Shown: positions 35,825 to 47,625, counted from the first letter of the stretch. The stretch: 64,000 nt of DNA from Clavaria fumosa (GCA_951802425.1 OX637796.1:3348001-3412000), one strand, 5' to 3'. Numbers and translations are program-made. Notes: generated from the sequence alone by a model not told the origin.

Positions 35825-37985
35825 AGATAGGGTCACTTTGACGATCAGGTTCTTCTTCACAATATAGCGCCAACGCCAAAGACCATATAGTAACTCAAAG
35901 CCTTGTTTTCGCTGGTCTGAAAGTATTGTTGGTAAATCCTAGGACTTTTTGGCCAAGCATTCTCTCCCTGTGTCATCTCCATCAACTTGAATCGTCGAGA
36001 TCCGCATCTCCTATTACGCGGTGCAATGCGCGCTTCCTCGTCCTGAAACCTACTACTACCTTACCAGTCTCGGCAACCTTCGGCGATATTACCGCCATCG
36101 GACCCACGTAACCGTGGAGTGGGACATTTTGATCGTCACGGGGCCTGTTTGCGGAACGCTGGTTTCGTCTCCCAGCTGTGCGAAATGTTGCAGAGCAGAC
36201 AAAACGCGGTGCTTGTGCATATGCGGTCTGCTAAGCGGCAGGTGATCTCCAGTGTTTATTCTCTCCGCCTTTGTCCATCCTAATGGGGCACGGATGCTGG
36301 AATAACTTGTTTACCCTGCGCCCAAGTCTGTATACAAGCTTGTTCGTTCCGACTATTCTGCCTGAACGCGTCATACCACGGACCAATAAAGCTCGCACGC
36401 CGCCAATGGACCGCTAACACCCATTGAATCAAGACAACTCTTTCACTCCATTCCGATTGTTCAATCTTGCTCACCGCACTCTGGTACCCCTTGGTTTAAT
36501 TTTTTTCCCCTCCTTTGGTCGAATTCATGATGACCTTAGCCGTCACGGACCGAAGTAGTGGTATGGGCGTTTAAAGAACTACTGGTGGCTTCCATTTCAC
36601 GTCCAACAGTTTCGGAAGTTTGCGTCGGCATGCAAACCACACGAGATTGTCGATTTCCTATTGTCAGTGCCGTATTCCACGTCGTCTAGGATCGAATCAA
36701 TAGGGGGGATGGCCTATTGCGCACGGGAGAACATCAAGTCCTATAGCTGAGGCGCCAAGCGTTCTTTTTTTTCATTAAGTTCTTATGCAGGTTGCGGTGG
36801 GTGAAGTCCTCCGATGTGCTCGCAATTTTCTCTATGGACGTCAGGTACCGTTAGCGTGAGTGCGGCCAGCTTCTGAATTTATCCATGTGTGTTCTGATTT
36901 CGAAGCCCAGCCCGATGTCGTCATCTCGCATCAACCGTTTCCCAGCGTCTAGATACTCATATTTGGAGCTCAAGAATGGTCCTCATGGGAACTTGTATCT
37001 CTCACTTTAATATTTCACGAGCACCGGCTTAAGGAACTGCATATTTCCTGAGAACACTCACGCTGCTCGAACGTCATCTTCATGTCCCCCGTTGCAACTT
37101 GCTTTTGGAGCTAAATGATATCGCTATCAATGACGTGAGCTCACTTTATTCTTAAATGTCCTATCTACACCCAAGTTAGGTGGCAGGCTACGGGCGTCGC
37201 TTGAAGAATGTATCTGGGATCAATAGTGAAACATGTGGTTGTGTCTGGACCTAAAAAATGTGTGGTACGTGTGCACTATATTGAACATTGATATTTTTCT
37301 CTGGGCCCGAATGTCATACACGTTAACCGCGTTACGGACTGCGTTACAGACTGCGAGTTGCCTTGAATTCATCAGATATTACATACCAACTGCATTTAAA
37401 AGGTCGCCTGCTCTGACCCATCCGCCCTCCAATATCGTGAATCGCTAAATTGTTGCCATCGTACACATGTGAGTACAATGAATTTTTTGGAAGTGTAGCT
37501 GAGCGTTTATACTTTTTTATTCTATAAATTTCATCGCACGAAATCAACGACCGAAGTTTCTGCGCCCGTCTTTCCATCTATCGCCTAAACCTGCGACCCA
37601 GAAACCTGGATGGCTGGGCGGCTTTACGTTTCCTTGCTCTTGAAACGTATGAATCAACTATCGTGTGTAACCACTTTCACCGCCGCGCGGGCGGTCATTT
37701 TCAGACTTCACATCCGCTTGACGCCCTTCAATCCTTGCGCGCGCAGGTCACGCTTCGTGTTGCCTCATGCATTGTCAAATGGCTTATCATGCACAGGTGA
37801 CAACCGCTGTTTGATGCAGTGGATCCTCGTTCTGGATGAGAATTTAGACATGTGAGTTGTTCAGGAACGGCATACACACCATTCCAAACCAAACCACAAA
37901 CAACGAAAACACATAAAAGCCGCTGAAATTGTCCTGCAGAACTGTGCGTCTCCTGCCCCTTGCAACTCCCAACCGAAAAGCGACC

Positions 37986-38324
37986 ATGAGTGGAAACCCT
38001 GGTGGGGAATTTCACGAGTGCCATCTAGGTGTTCAATTCTCACTTCCTGACCGCATACAAGAATATCGCTTTCAGCTGAATACCTACCTCCAACTCCATG
38101 GAGGACCCAAGCGCCTCACATGGGAACAAGAACGATTGGCATCTGGTGCCTGGCTGGCTATAGCCTACAGTGCGTGTCGTCTATCTACGAGTTGTGCTCT
38201 TTTGATTCGTTTGACAGTCGATGGTATCGAGTATGGCCGAGGCCAAGGCCAGAACATTCCCGCTGCTAAGGAAGAAGCGGCGCGGGTTACGCTCAAGGCT
38301 TTGCAGTCTGGCCACGGGCGCTGA
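37986..38324 (+). CDS. small dsRNA-binding-domain protein
   Basis: Two exons, 37986..38169 and 38218..38324, joined over a 48-nt intron (GTGCGT...TGACAG); 96 residues. After about 22 residues the rest is one double-stranded RNA-binding motif: YRFQLNTYLQLHGGPKRLTW as first helix and loop, WLAIAYIDGIEYGRGQGQN as the beta sheet, then AAKEEAARVTLKAL as the last helix. The splice restores the Tyr-Ile-Asp-Gly strand. Single-domain proteins of this kind are abundant in Agaricomycetes and their roles are mostly unknown; RNA binding is inferred from the motif. The basic Lys-Lys pair usual at the start of the last helix is replaced by Ile-Pro-Ala-Ala-Lys, so binding may be weakened. Confidence 0.8.
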   Translation: MSGNPGGEFHECHLGVQFSLPDRIQEYRFQLNTYLQLHGGPKRLTWEQERLASGAWLAIAYSACRLSTSCALLIRLTVDGIEYGRGQGQNIPAAKEEAARVTLKALQSGHGR

Positions 38325-39141
38325 AGCTTGTTGAAGTGCTCTGCTTGAGCTGAATTACGGCGGACTCTACTCTGTGCCTCCTTCTGCGTGATCTGTTGTG
38401 TACATTCTGTGACTATGTGACATGAATGTCAATTATGCGCCCCCATGCCCTTCGTATCAAATACGTGCCCCAGCTGGACTTAGTATGCAGCCGCAACTTT
38501 GGCGGTCTCAGATTTCAACTCTATACGAGGCGTAAGAGCTTTAGTGAAGAGTCTATGGCGCCAGACTCTCAGCTCACTGCTCAGAAGCTTGTCACACTTG
38601 TTGTTTGTGGCGTGAGAATTACAATAATAATGGTTTGTGGTTGGAACAAAGACTCACATTTCTGTGACAGCGTCGACATCTGAATTCATGATCCTTCGAC
38701 GGCCACACCCATATGTCATAGCTGGGCTGGCAGGCGAGTCGCATTCGTGCTCGTTCATCTGCCTTTGTAGTGACGACCTGTGTGGATCTCCAGGGTGTCT
38801 GGTAAGCGTTTATACCTTCCTACCCCTGCTCAGAACACAATCCGAGTCTGGTATGGATGACTTGGACCGTACTTCGTGAGTATCACATCAAAGCCCTCAC
38901 GCGTGCCGCGACGTTTCATATGCCTCTCAGTCAGGAAAAGAATACCCAGAGCGTCCAGAAGGCTGGGGACACTTCATCCTCCATTCCCCAGGACCCCCCG
39001 TCAAATTGCTCTCCGTGACTCACCCGCAGATGCACTTTCAACAAAGGTTGAATACAAGCTTTCGCCTTGCGAATATAGATTATTTGTATAGTCTGCCACT
39101 CGGAAAGTCCAAATTCGAACCTCGAAGGACTACAACTACGA
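38325..39141. other. intergenic, convergent 3' flanks
   Basis: 817 nt between the dsRNA-binding gene and the convergent SAD1 gene. Short frames only (up to 85 codons), none with a recognisable feature. Confidence 0.45.
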
Positions 39142-41367
39142 TCACGCCTTGTCGACGTCCATACCGTTCGCAGACTCTCCGCTCGAGGGAGTACGCTCCG
39201 ATCTTCGCTCCCAAATCTGCAAATTATCATTAATACTTTCGACATCGGTGGGACGCTGATATTCACCTGCAACACAGACTCGCCTAGAAAAATCATTTCT
39301 TTTCTCGTTTCTTCCACAATAAGGTCTTGGATCTGATACCATTTCTCGGAATCGCCTCCGCCGCCAGCCACTCGCAAGTGGACCTTCCAGACCGTATTTT
39401 CCTTATCTCGAGTAGTTCCCGCAACAGACTCGTGGGTGACGTTAGCGATCAAATCATACACGGTCGAAGGGTGAGAGTGCGGTGTATCAACGTCTATAAG
39501 AATACAATGAGTAGGCTGCGACGTCAGAGTGACAAAAAAACTTACAGTCCCGGAAGTCGAGTCCTCGAAGAGGAAAATTGACGATTGTTGGATTCTTTTC
39601 CTCTACAAAATTATTCTTCGTAAAACGTTTGAAGTGAAGGATGATATATGGAGGGAGGCGACGACACTTGTATCGCCTCAGTTGGCCCGCCGATTCCTGT
39701 CGAAAATTAATATAGATCTTGTGGTTGAACCGAGAATCGTACTCACTTGGGTGGTCCTCCCATCGTACTTGGCAAGCACAGTGTAGATACTAACTTGAGG
39801 GATGATGTTCTTTTCCACTGCATCTTGGAAAAGAGGGGGAGGAGGCAGGTCAACAGCCAAGAACAGGAAGGGCGAGACGGTCGCCTTGATCTCTTGAGGG
39901 GGTGATATTATTTCCTATGAACATTTATGAGAAAAGGGAAGACGGCACCTCGATCAATATCGAATCGAGGCTTCTGGTTTGTTCCTGAGTCGGGACGGAT
40001 GAGGACCTGTTGTGTTTCGAGCCGGAGCTCTCCCTGGAAAGTTGAGAATATGACGCCTGAAAAGTAGTTTTCTCCCATGCAGCCCAAGAGACACACGATG
40101 ACGCACTCGAGTTATGCTTCTTGGTCCCGCCTAGGTCTTTATGAAGACGGTTGAGTAACCAACCCAAAAACTCGACAGGATCCCCCTGTTGTTCTAATCT
40201 AAACTTTCCAGCGCTGGCCCGATTAACCTCTTGCAGAAGCTCGTGGGGGCTGACTTGGCTCTTGAAAAGACGTGGATTCCAAACTTTCTTAGCAAGGCCT
40301 GCGAAGCGTTTCAAGAGTTCTGTCTCTTTTCCACGAAAATTAGAGAGCAACAGAAAGTCGCGTAAAGGTGGTATGTGCAAGACGGAGTGAATAATAACGT
40401 TCATATGATCGTTCCTTTTGATGTTGTTCAACCCAATGTATCCTGGTAAATAGGGATTGGATACCAGGTCGTACGAAGGCTTTGTAAGGTGCGATGCTGA
40501 CGAAAGTGTCGATATTGATGCTGGGGTGAAGGCGGGACAAAGCACAAATGATATATCGTCCAACGACGGATCAGAAACTGGATAGCCATCGGGCAGCACG
40601 TACACCTGTAAGTCTTAGTGAGAATACAAACAGCAAGTTTTCGATTTGCTCCTCACCTTGGTAGTCTCTAAATTGATAAACACATGATGGTCATCGTGAA
40701 TCGAGTGCGCATACGCATATGACTTGGGTCCTCTTCCCTGGAAATATTTACCGCAAACAAGACAACCATAGACATTTATATTCGATGACGACACAGAACA
40801 AACTTTCTCAAAGTCAAAGTCGAGAACGGCTCGGTTGATCTATGCTTGCGATGAGTGACCCCCAGCATAATAGAGAGCTTCACTCACCGTGTCAAGATAC
40901 AAGTCAGATGCACGGGCCTCATAGACAATAGATCCTGGCGCTCCATCCTTGTCCTCGCCTTCTTCCTCCACTTCCTCTGAGACAGAAGTGATGGTGGCAG
41001 GGTTAGGTGCGTCGCTTGTATGAATTGGCATCGGCTCTAAGTCACTGGTTGGTTCGGTGGTGATTCGCTCCTCAGTCGGCGGACTCGAGATTTGAACATC
41101 TTTTGGCCGCGAAATATCTGCGTTTCCCCTGGGTTTCTTCGACGGCGGCTCCCGAGTATCCTCAGTTTGAGTGGGACCCTCAGACCGGCCGGGTTTTGAC
41201 GCTGAATCTTCTACATCTCGCGCGTTGAGAATATTAATAGCGGCGGGGTTGGCAAGTATCTTGGAAATAAGGTCTGATTTAGAGGCCCTTGAGGGAGCAC
41301 GTATCTCAGCCTTTGCAAGAATTGCTCTGAGATCGACGACCTTGAGGGATTTGAGCTTTACATCCAT
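39142..41367 (-). CDS. SAD1: Sad1/USP39, U4/U6.U5 tri-snRNP assembly factor with N-terminal SAP-like segment
   Basis: Eight exons: 40888..41367, 40657..40839, 40107..40605, 39949..40056, 39747..39892, 39546..39696, 39267..39493, 39142..39216; 622 residues (an upstream ATG at 41400 would add 11). Residues 1-45 resemble a SAP motif (LKSLKVVDLRAILAKAEI, then SKSDLISKIL). A Ser/Glu-rich linker follows. The ZnF-UBP domain begins about 165 with C174, C186, C189, H204, H207 and H211. The USP-like domain follows, with YLPGYIGLNNIKRND, WNPRLFKSQVSPHELLQEV, RRLPPYIILHFKRFTKNNF, EKNPTIVNFPL and KWYQIQDLIVEE. In the Cys box the catalytic Cys is absent (Asn-Asp-His), as in USP39, so it is expected to be an inactive pseudoprotease needed for splicing. 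The gene is divergent from RSM22. Confidence 0.93.
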
Positions 41368-41510
41368 ACCAGCGAGGATGGGCAAGCCGTTTTTACGCAA
41401 GTTCGCGAAAGCGCGTCGAGCGCTGTCTCAAGCTAGCCAACTGTCACGGTCCACGATACCTCAGTCCAGAAACCATTACAGTAGGTTTGCGGGCTCTGCT
41501 TGCTCTGAAC
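41368..41510. promoter_or_regulatory. short divergent promoter SAD1/RSM22
   Basis: Only 143 bp separate the minus-strand ATG (41367) from the plus-strand ATG (41511); with the alternative SAD1 start it shrinks to 110 bp. The two genes must share promoter sequence. Confidence 0.6.
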
Positions 41511-43713
41511 ATGCTTCGTGCATCTGCCTTGCCTCGCATTCAAGTCCTGCCGTGGCGACCTTTTGTTTCGAATCTCACAACCTCATCTAGCCTCTCATCC
41601 AGCCGTCTCAATCCCCCGTTAGATCTTGACCCTAGTACAAAAGAGCTTCTGCGGAATGACGATATCTCATTGATGAGCGAAAAACATGTTCCTCACAGTC
41701 GTCGCGAACTTGAAGAGATTGCGTCTGAGCCCTCGCCTGACGATCACCTGAAGGAATACACGTACGAAGAAGAGGAGTATTCCTCCAGAGATTCAAGAAG
41801 GTCACCTGCTGCTCTCTTTGGCGGTCGACGGATTGGCGCTGTGATTTTACCACATGAGCTTGAAGCATCCATTGACCGCGTCATTGCTGGTAACGTCCAT
41901 CTCTTCCACTTTCGAGATATATCCTTTGACCTTTTCAGAATGTGGCAAATCCCAATTACGGAGCGACTTTGTCCGCCTATTTCGAGATTCTCAGAACGAC
42001 AAAGGCTCGGCGTGGGTACCTCATTACGGAGTCAAGTATCGCTCTCGACAGCAAAGGGAACGTCATGAGTCCCGCGATGGGACGGCGTTTGCTTCGGTCG
42101 TCCTACCAGCACATTATTCTGTAATTTTCTCGGTGATTGACCATCTGAAACATCGCCTTGGCCCAGACTGGAAAGTGAAGAGAGTCATTGACTGGGGTGC
42201 TGGAACAGGCAGTGCTTTGTGGTAAGAGCCGCATCTGAATATTGGTACTGGGATTGTTCGATTCGATACACAGGGCGACGGCGTATTCATTTCAAGACAC
42301 GCCAGATTCCACGCAAGACATCTCTATGGACGAACCTCACCTCAATCGTACGGCACTTTACGAGTACATTGGCATAGAGAAACGAGATGGTCTCACTGCG
42401 ATGTCGAAGCGCTTACTTCAAGGTGAGGGGCACGATGATGCCCTGGTTCTTATGATTTATATCTTCTAAAGATGTTGACAATGGACGTCTGAGCACATCA
42501 TGGTGGCGTGCCTTCCGCGAAGTTGGAGCTACCGAAGTTAAAGCAGAAGAAACACTTGCCATTTCCGCGTTCAACCTGTCATCCCTGCCCGACTCTGTGG
42601 CCCGAACGTCCGTTATCAAACAGATGTGGGCAAGCAACGCAGATGTTATTGTGAGCGCTGATTGATAAATTAATGTCAAACCTCATCATGTCCTCAGGTG
42701 CTCATCGACCATAATACAGCTCAGGGGTTCGAGTGCATCGCTGAGGCTAGAGACCGCTTGCTGAGATTGGGCAAGAAAGTACTCAATGATCCCGCAATGG
42801 GGACTGGGTGGATACCGGGATCACATGTGGTCGCTCCTGTACGTAATGCCTCTGTTGGGCTAGTAACACAAATCTAACCCGATGCTATTTAGTGCCCTCA
42901 CGATGCCGAATGTCCTCTTTTCTATCCTGGTGCTAGTAAGCTTCCCTGTGGTTTCATGCAGCGTCTGCAGCGACCCCCTTTCGTCCGCCTCACGAAACAT
43001 TCGTCTGTTGGCCACGAGAACATTACGTATTCCTATGTCGCCGTCCGCCGGGGTCCACGACCCATACCGACGATAACTAAGGTTGGCAGAGTCGCAAAGG
43101 CTCTACTCGACGAGGAACTTGCCTCTCGAACACAAACCGGAGTGAGAGTATTGAAGCTTCATGCGGATCACGTGGAAGGCCAGCCCGAGTTGGAGTCATC
43201 ACACATGCAAGGGACAACAGACGCCATCGGAAATGAACCAGATATCCAGGACATTCTGAGACGGGAGGCGTACGGTTGGCCACGACTTGTAGTGCCGCCC
43301 TTGAAGCGGAGCGGTCATATCATTATTGACGGATGTACTCCCGAGGGTGCGGTCACTGTTTGCTGGCACTGAGAGCCAGCGTTGATCTTGACTTTGCAGG
43401 TAAAATCATGCGCATGACTATTCCAAGATCTCAAGGAAAGCAGTATTATTACGACGCGCGCAAAGCACGCTGGGGTGATATCTTTCCACACGAGCCAAAA
43501 AACCCGCCACAAGAACGACACAATCCGAATGTGAAGAATGAAAAGCTGGAAGGAAGCGATATAGGCAAGCGACGTCGATTAGAAAGGAGCTCTAACGAGT
43601 CCAAGTGGCGTACAAGCTATGATGTACTCATTAAAGCACACACCCTTTCGAGGAGGCAACAGAAGCAAGAGCGCAGGAAGGGGTTGACAGATTTTGAGCA
43701 TGATGATCAATAG
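41511..43713 (+). CDS. RSM22: Rsm22/METTL17-type mitochondrial ribosome assembly methyltransferase-like protein
   Basis: Seven exons: 41511..41889, 41939..42221, 42274..42422, 42472..42650, 42698..42838, 42893..43346, 43400..43713; 632 residues. The N-terminus (MLRASALPRIQVLPWRPFVSN) is basic, non-acidic and fits a mitochondrial presequence. The methyltransferase-like core starts around 170 (LPAHYSVIFSVIDHL) with the SAM-loop motif VIDWGAGTGSALW. A Cys-rich segment CPHDAECPLF, then KLPCGFMQRLQRPPFVRLTKH, matches the Fe-S or zinc ligand region of the Rsm22/METTL17 family. The C-terminal part is basic, with RSQGKQYYYDARKARWGD and a Lys/Arg-rich tail. The family associates with the small mitoribosomal subunit and is needed for its maturation. 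An apparent 26-nt intron at 42936-42961 is not used because it would delete family residues. Confidence 0.92.
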
Positions 43714-43827
43714 CAGTTTGTATAATTAGCAACACAATCACTATATATCGCGCAGTTCTATCCCTGGTCCTTGAACTGAGCTAAGTAGAATCCGTGAGAT
43801 TGTGATGACTGTTAGAGGAATGAGCCA

Positions 43828-44869
43828 TTAATATCGATATCTAATCCGAGAGTACGTGCCTGGTTTTGTGACGTCTTTCTTCTTCTCTGCTGATTCGTCG
43901 GTGCTGTTTCCGGTTACCCTTTTGACGGAATTTACGAATGCGCGGACATTCCTTAACACATCCTCCACAGAGAAATGCATCTGACGGTACATAAGATAAG
44001 CGGAAAAATCGACGGATTAGGACGCACCCTCCCAATTACCGTGCGTATGGTCCCGTTCTTGTCGCTCCGCCATTCACTCGTGCCGTGCAGACGTCGAATA
44101 TAACCTATGATGTCATCCGTTACAGTACCGCGCCGTTCTGAAGGCATCAAGCCTCTTGGGCCGAGCACACGTCCTAACTTGGGCGTAATAGCGCGAAGCA
44201 AGCTTGGAGTGCAAAGGATGGTAGTCGCCTGGTGGCGGTTGCTCAAAATCTACGCAGACTCGGTTAGCCAACTATCTGGAATACAAACGGTCTTGTAACG
44301 GACACCATCGATGAGCTCCAGTCCTCCAACGATATCTGCACCTGCTTTCTTGGCCTCTTCTGCAGCCCTGCCCTCGGCGAAGACAAGGATTTTGTCTTCG
44401 CGGGTTGCACCAGTGTCCCGGGGCAAGTTTATACGCCCTCTTGGGACGGCCATCCCCCGATCCAACCGGCACTTTATCGTCAGTTCGTATGCTGCATTGG
44501 GTTTTGTGACCTCGACGGCCTAGTAATAGGGCACTGAGACAGAGATAGACATTGAATGCTAGAGTACACCCACGCGTAGGACCGCAATGGCATCTTCTAA
44601 TGTCATCTTTTCGTCTGCATACTTGCTCTTCTTGGCTGCTGCCTTCAATGCCCTCCTCTCGGCTTTGATGGCCTGCATCTTTTTCGAGAGTACTTTTCGG
44701 CGTGTCTCCTTCCGCGCGAATAATGCATTGCTACCGCTGAAAGAGCGCTGGAAGATGGCATTCTGAGAAAAAGCGTGGTCAGATCGAAGCGCCTGGGGTA
44801 GTTCAAATGATGATGTACTTGCAGAGCCGCAGACCAGCGGCACTCGCGACAGACCAGACTAAGGAGCAT
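43828..44869 (-). CDS. MRPL1: mitochondrial large-subunit ribosomal protein uL1m
   Basis: Five exons: 44819..44869, 44574..44762, 44304..44519, 44028..44249, 43828..43980; introns 47-56 nt; 276 residues. The N-terminus (MLLSLVCRECRWSAALQ, then FQRSFSGSNALFARKETRR) looks like a mitochondrial presequence. The L1 fold follows: YADEKMTLEDAIAVLRAVEV, the RGRINLPRDTG strand region, KILVFAEGRAAEEAKKAGAD, the LGRVLGPRGLMPSERRGTVT signature at about 180-200, and FSVEDVLRNVRAFVNSV near the end. L1 binds large-subunit rRNA and forms the mobile stalk of the exit site. The intron after GGLELIDG was placed at the GTCCGT donor (54 nt); a later GTTTGT donor would leave 39 nt. Its 3' end converges on RSM22 with 114 nt between stops. 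Confidence 0.93.
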
Positions 44870-44918
44870 AGTGCCACTGTAGTGGTCACTGACAGGGAAT
44901 TGGTCACGGGGCTCTCAA
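44870..44918. promoter_or_regulatory. 49-bp divergent promoter between two mitoribosomal genes
   Basis: The ATG codons of uL1m (minus, 44869) and the probable mL40 gene (plus, 44919) are only 49 bp apart. The transcripts either overlap at their 5' ends or have very short leaders. The spacing would favour coordinated expression. Confidence 0.6.
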
Positions 44919-45479
44919 ATGGCCTCTTGCCTTCTTTCACCAAACAGAGCGGCAAGGCTTACCCATCGCACTTCATGGATGTTCGTACGCTACGCACGCA
45001 AGGACGCGGCATCCGATCCCAAACAGGACGTCCTCCGTCGTGTTCTCTATCCTAACAACGTCAAAAACAAACCCACCCCAACCGGCACCTGGCGGCGTGA
45101 CGTCGCGCGCGCCCTGCAGATCGCGATCCCCTCCGCACAAGCGCATGACACCATCGAGCGTGCATGGAATCTCTACCAACGTCGCTTGCGGGAGAAACGG
45201 GAGGCGGAGTTGGCGAGGAAGTTTGAGTGCATGAGGAAGGCGATGGATGAGTTGCGCGAGGCCGATATGTTTCTTTACTTGGGTGCGAACAAAGAGGAGG
45301 ATCCGCGAGCGAGGAGCGAGGCCGAAGTTGAGTTGCTGAAGACTATGAAGGGGACGGAGAAAAAGGCTTTGGAGGCGAGGATACGAGGGCTCTTCCCTCG
45401 AGAATTGCGAATACCAACGGATACACCCACCCGGGATGGTTGGAATTATGATTGGAAACCATTTCCTCGTCTTCTCTGA
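44919..45479 (+). CDS. probable mitochondrial ribosomal protein mL40
   Basis: Single exon, 186 residues. The first 25 residues are basic and non-acidic (MASCLLSPNRAARLTHRTSW), typical of a mitochondrial targeting signal. The middle holds the pattern TWRRDVARALQIAIPSAQAH, then TIERAWNLYQRRLREKREAE and a long charged helix (LARKFECMRKAMDELREADM), and the protein ends with PTDTPTRDGWNYDWKPFPRL. This order, a H-x-T-I-x-x-A-W helix, a basic coil and a Trp-Asn-x-Asp-Trp end, fits fungal mL40 (yeast Mrpl28). The assignment rests on pattern memory and the head-to-head pairing with uL1m; another small mitoribosomal protein is possible. It converges on CSN2 with 118 nt between stops. Confidence 0.75.
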   Translation: MASCLLSPNRAARLTHRTSWMFVRYARKDAASDPKQDVLRRVLYPNNVKNKPTPTGTWRRDVARALQIAIPSAQAHDTIERAWNLYQRRLREKREAELARKFECMRKAMDELREADMFLYLGANKEEDPRARSEAEVELLKTMKGTEKKALEARIRGLFPRELRIPTDTPTRDGWNYDWKPFPRLL

Positions 45480-45597
45480 TTTTTGCACACGATCCATTCT
45501 AATTGTATAGGTAAATCAATTCTATACAAAAGCAGATGTTTACGCCGAGAGACAATCCATGCTACAATCTCCACTGGATGTCATGTCCAACCAGTAG

Positions 45598-47625
45598 CTA
45601 AGATCCATAGCTGTCCATTGGCCCCGTGTCTTGGCCCATTCGCCCAGGTCCCGCCTTACTGACGATGGCGCTATGGACGCCTTCCAGCGCTCGAGTCCAT
45701 TTATCCAAAGCACCATAGCGCCTTTTCTCGAGACTTTGCCTGGTGTATGATTAGTGACCAAAGGTTGTTGCAGGAAAGCTGAGAGACGAACGTCTTATCA
45801 AGATCTAACCGCATGCCAACTTGATCTATCTTTCCGTCAACCTTTCCTTCGAGGATGAGTCTTATGAGCAGTTCCTCGACCTCTTCGATCGCAACATTTA
45901 ATTGCTGAGTGTGACAAGTGAGTGAGAATAACAGGGGACGCTGACTCAAAATACTTTGGCAAGGAATGACAGTTCCAGTCTCGTGTATGGTTGGATGAGA
46001 TCAATGAGGTACGACGTCCGAAGACTTCGCAGCAGTTCGCCGATATATTGTCGGATGAAGCTGTCTTCCATGATCGTCGCCTTGTTTTCTGTCCAGCAAG
46101 GATGAACGGATACGCCCCATAGGACACAAGAGAGCGTTGACAGACCGCGTAGTATTTTCTCAGCTGCATGCACTTCCCTGCGCTGATAAGCGTCCACTAA
46201 ACCCGTCATCGCAGCGATTTCTGGGTCATTTTTGTATCTGCCGCATATGATTCAGACAACATGCCACGATCACGGAGTACGAGCGAATCACGGCTTGGTT
46301 TCTTGACTATCGAAGGGGTTCACCTCGCTCCCGGTCAGCATGTTCGCAAGGACGAGATACTTGAGTACTTGTATGCGCTGGGGCGAACCAGCTTCGTCAT
46401 AATTCCGGAACGACTCGAAAAAGTCTTCACTCGCACGATTCCATTGGCCTGTCTCAACGAAACGCGGCCTCAACCACCCGAATAAAAGACAAAGAGTTCC
46501 ACGAAAGGCCTACTTTCACCCATCCACATCTTCCCTCCGCATTCCTTGATTACGCCCATAATTCGTGGATGTGGGATTGCGGAACGGACGGCTTTGGTAG
46601 CGTTGTAAATCTCCTGCGGTTTGACGGTTCACACACTGAAATACGGGACGAAAACTGAGGAATAACCTTAAGCTTCTTGAAGTTCCTGGTTTCATTGTAC
46701 ATCTGAATCTCCAAAGCATAGATTTCAAGGAGTTGCGTCCCACGCTGGGATTGGTCGTCGGTATCCGTGTCCTGAGTTGCTTTATGCAAATCTTTAATCA
46801 ACTAGCGCGTCTATTAGTAGTCAGTGTATGGTAGATAGTAATAGACGGACCCTAGCCAGACGAGAGTACTCTTTTCGATCAAGCCATAACTTGGCTAATT
46901 TCAGGTTGGCTTTCACAGACAACCGCTGTAAACGGCGGCATGTCGCCACAAGTCATATATTCGCAAGACATATTCTCGCAAGACGTGGTACGCTTTACCT
47001 CGTTTTTTGCTTCGACAAGTGCATCCTTCGTAGCCTGATAGAATCTTTCCAGTATGTCGACGTCGATTTGAACTGTCTTGCCAGCTTTCTTGCCTCCACC
47101 AACATAATCCAAAATACCGTTGATGGTCTTCTCGGAGTAATTACGGGTCACAGCAGACTTAGTATATGTGAGTAGTTGATTATAAGTTGCCAAGGCTTCG
47201 GAGGGGCGATTCAGGCGGAGGTATAACAGCTTCGTGGATTGCTTGAGTGCTTTGAAACCCCTTATTCCGCAAGTTGGTTAAGGAGCTGGAAACCAAAAAA
47301 AAGGATAAAAGCACCAACCAATCGCCTTTCTCTGTCTCTTGATCCACTATCGCGCGGAAGGCTTTGAGAGCTCCTTCCGGGTCATCTTCCTTCTTAGCTA
47401 CAGTCATGGTGAATTATGCTTCTGAATTTCCAAATGTAGTACGAACATTTCGCTGTGTAATACATGTTCTCGATGTCAGCGCTTCCAGACTCATTTGCGT
47501 CGTCGCCATCGGAGTAGTCGAAGCCATAGTCCTGCGAGAATACATATCGAGTCGAGATAGCATCTAGATAAGTCACTCACCTCATCTTCAGAACCTTGCA
47601 TATAGTCAGCGTCATCGTCGTCCAT
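45598..47625 (-). CDS. CSN2: COP9 signalosome subunit 2
   Basis: Twelve exons: 47581..47625, 47447..47531, 47319..47397, 46999..47260, 46851..46925, 46667..46801, 46520..46613, 46292..46448, 46146..46237, 45955..46088, 45792..45904, 45598..45739; 470 residues. Recognised from the acidic start ([19 protein letters not shown]), [97 protein letters not shown], the PCI-domain part [20 protein letters not shown] and the C-terminal [14 protein letters not shown]. Csn2 is the PCI subunit that contacts cullins in the complex that removes Nedd8. An insert ([13 protein letters not shown]) lengthens the loop after ILDYV. The intron at 46802-46850 has a perfect CTACTAAT branch site. All phases agree. Confidence 0.96.

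Larger units (their letters stand above)
31936..37985. other. 6-kb gene-poor region with repeats
   Basis: No convincing gene between the G-beta start and the dsRNA-binding gene. The first 400 nt should be the G-beta promoter (a 17-20 nt T run lies at about 32357). Short tandem repeats occur at 32895-32926 and a diverged repeat array at 33512-34843. From 35000 to 37900 base composition is A/T-richer and all frames are short; a lone tRNA A-box-like sequence lies at 35300 and an 11-bp inverted repeat at 35760-35824. Frames of 100-140 codons exist but none shows a domain or credible introns. No reverse transcriptase, transposase or terminal repeats were recognised. Confidence 0.5.

Noticed and set aside
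31936..37985. Transposon or retroelement in the gene-poor island
   Set aside because: No reverse transcriptase, integrase or transposase motifs and no terminal repeats could be found on either strand.
42936..42961. Apparent 26-nt GT-AG intron in RSM22
   Set aside because: Too short, and it would remove the conserved Lys-Leu-Pro-Cys-Gly-Phe segment that is read in frame without splicing.
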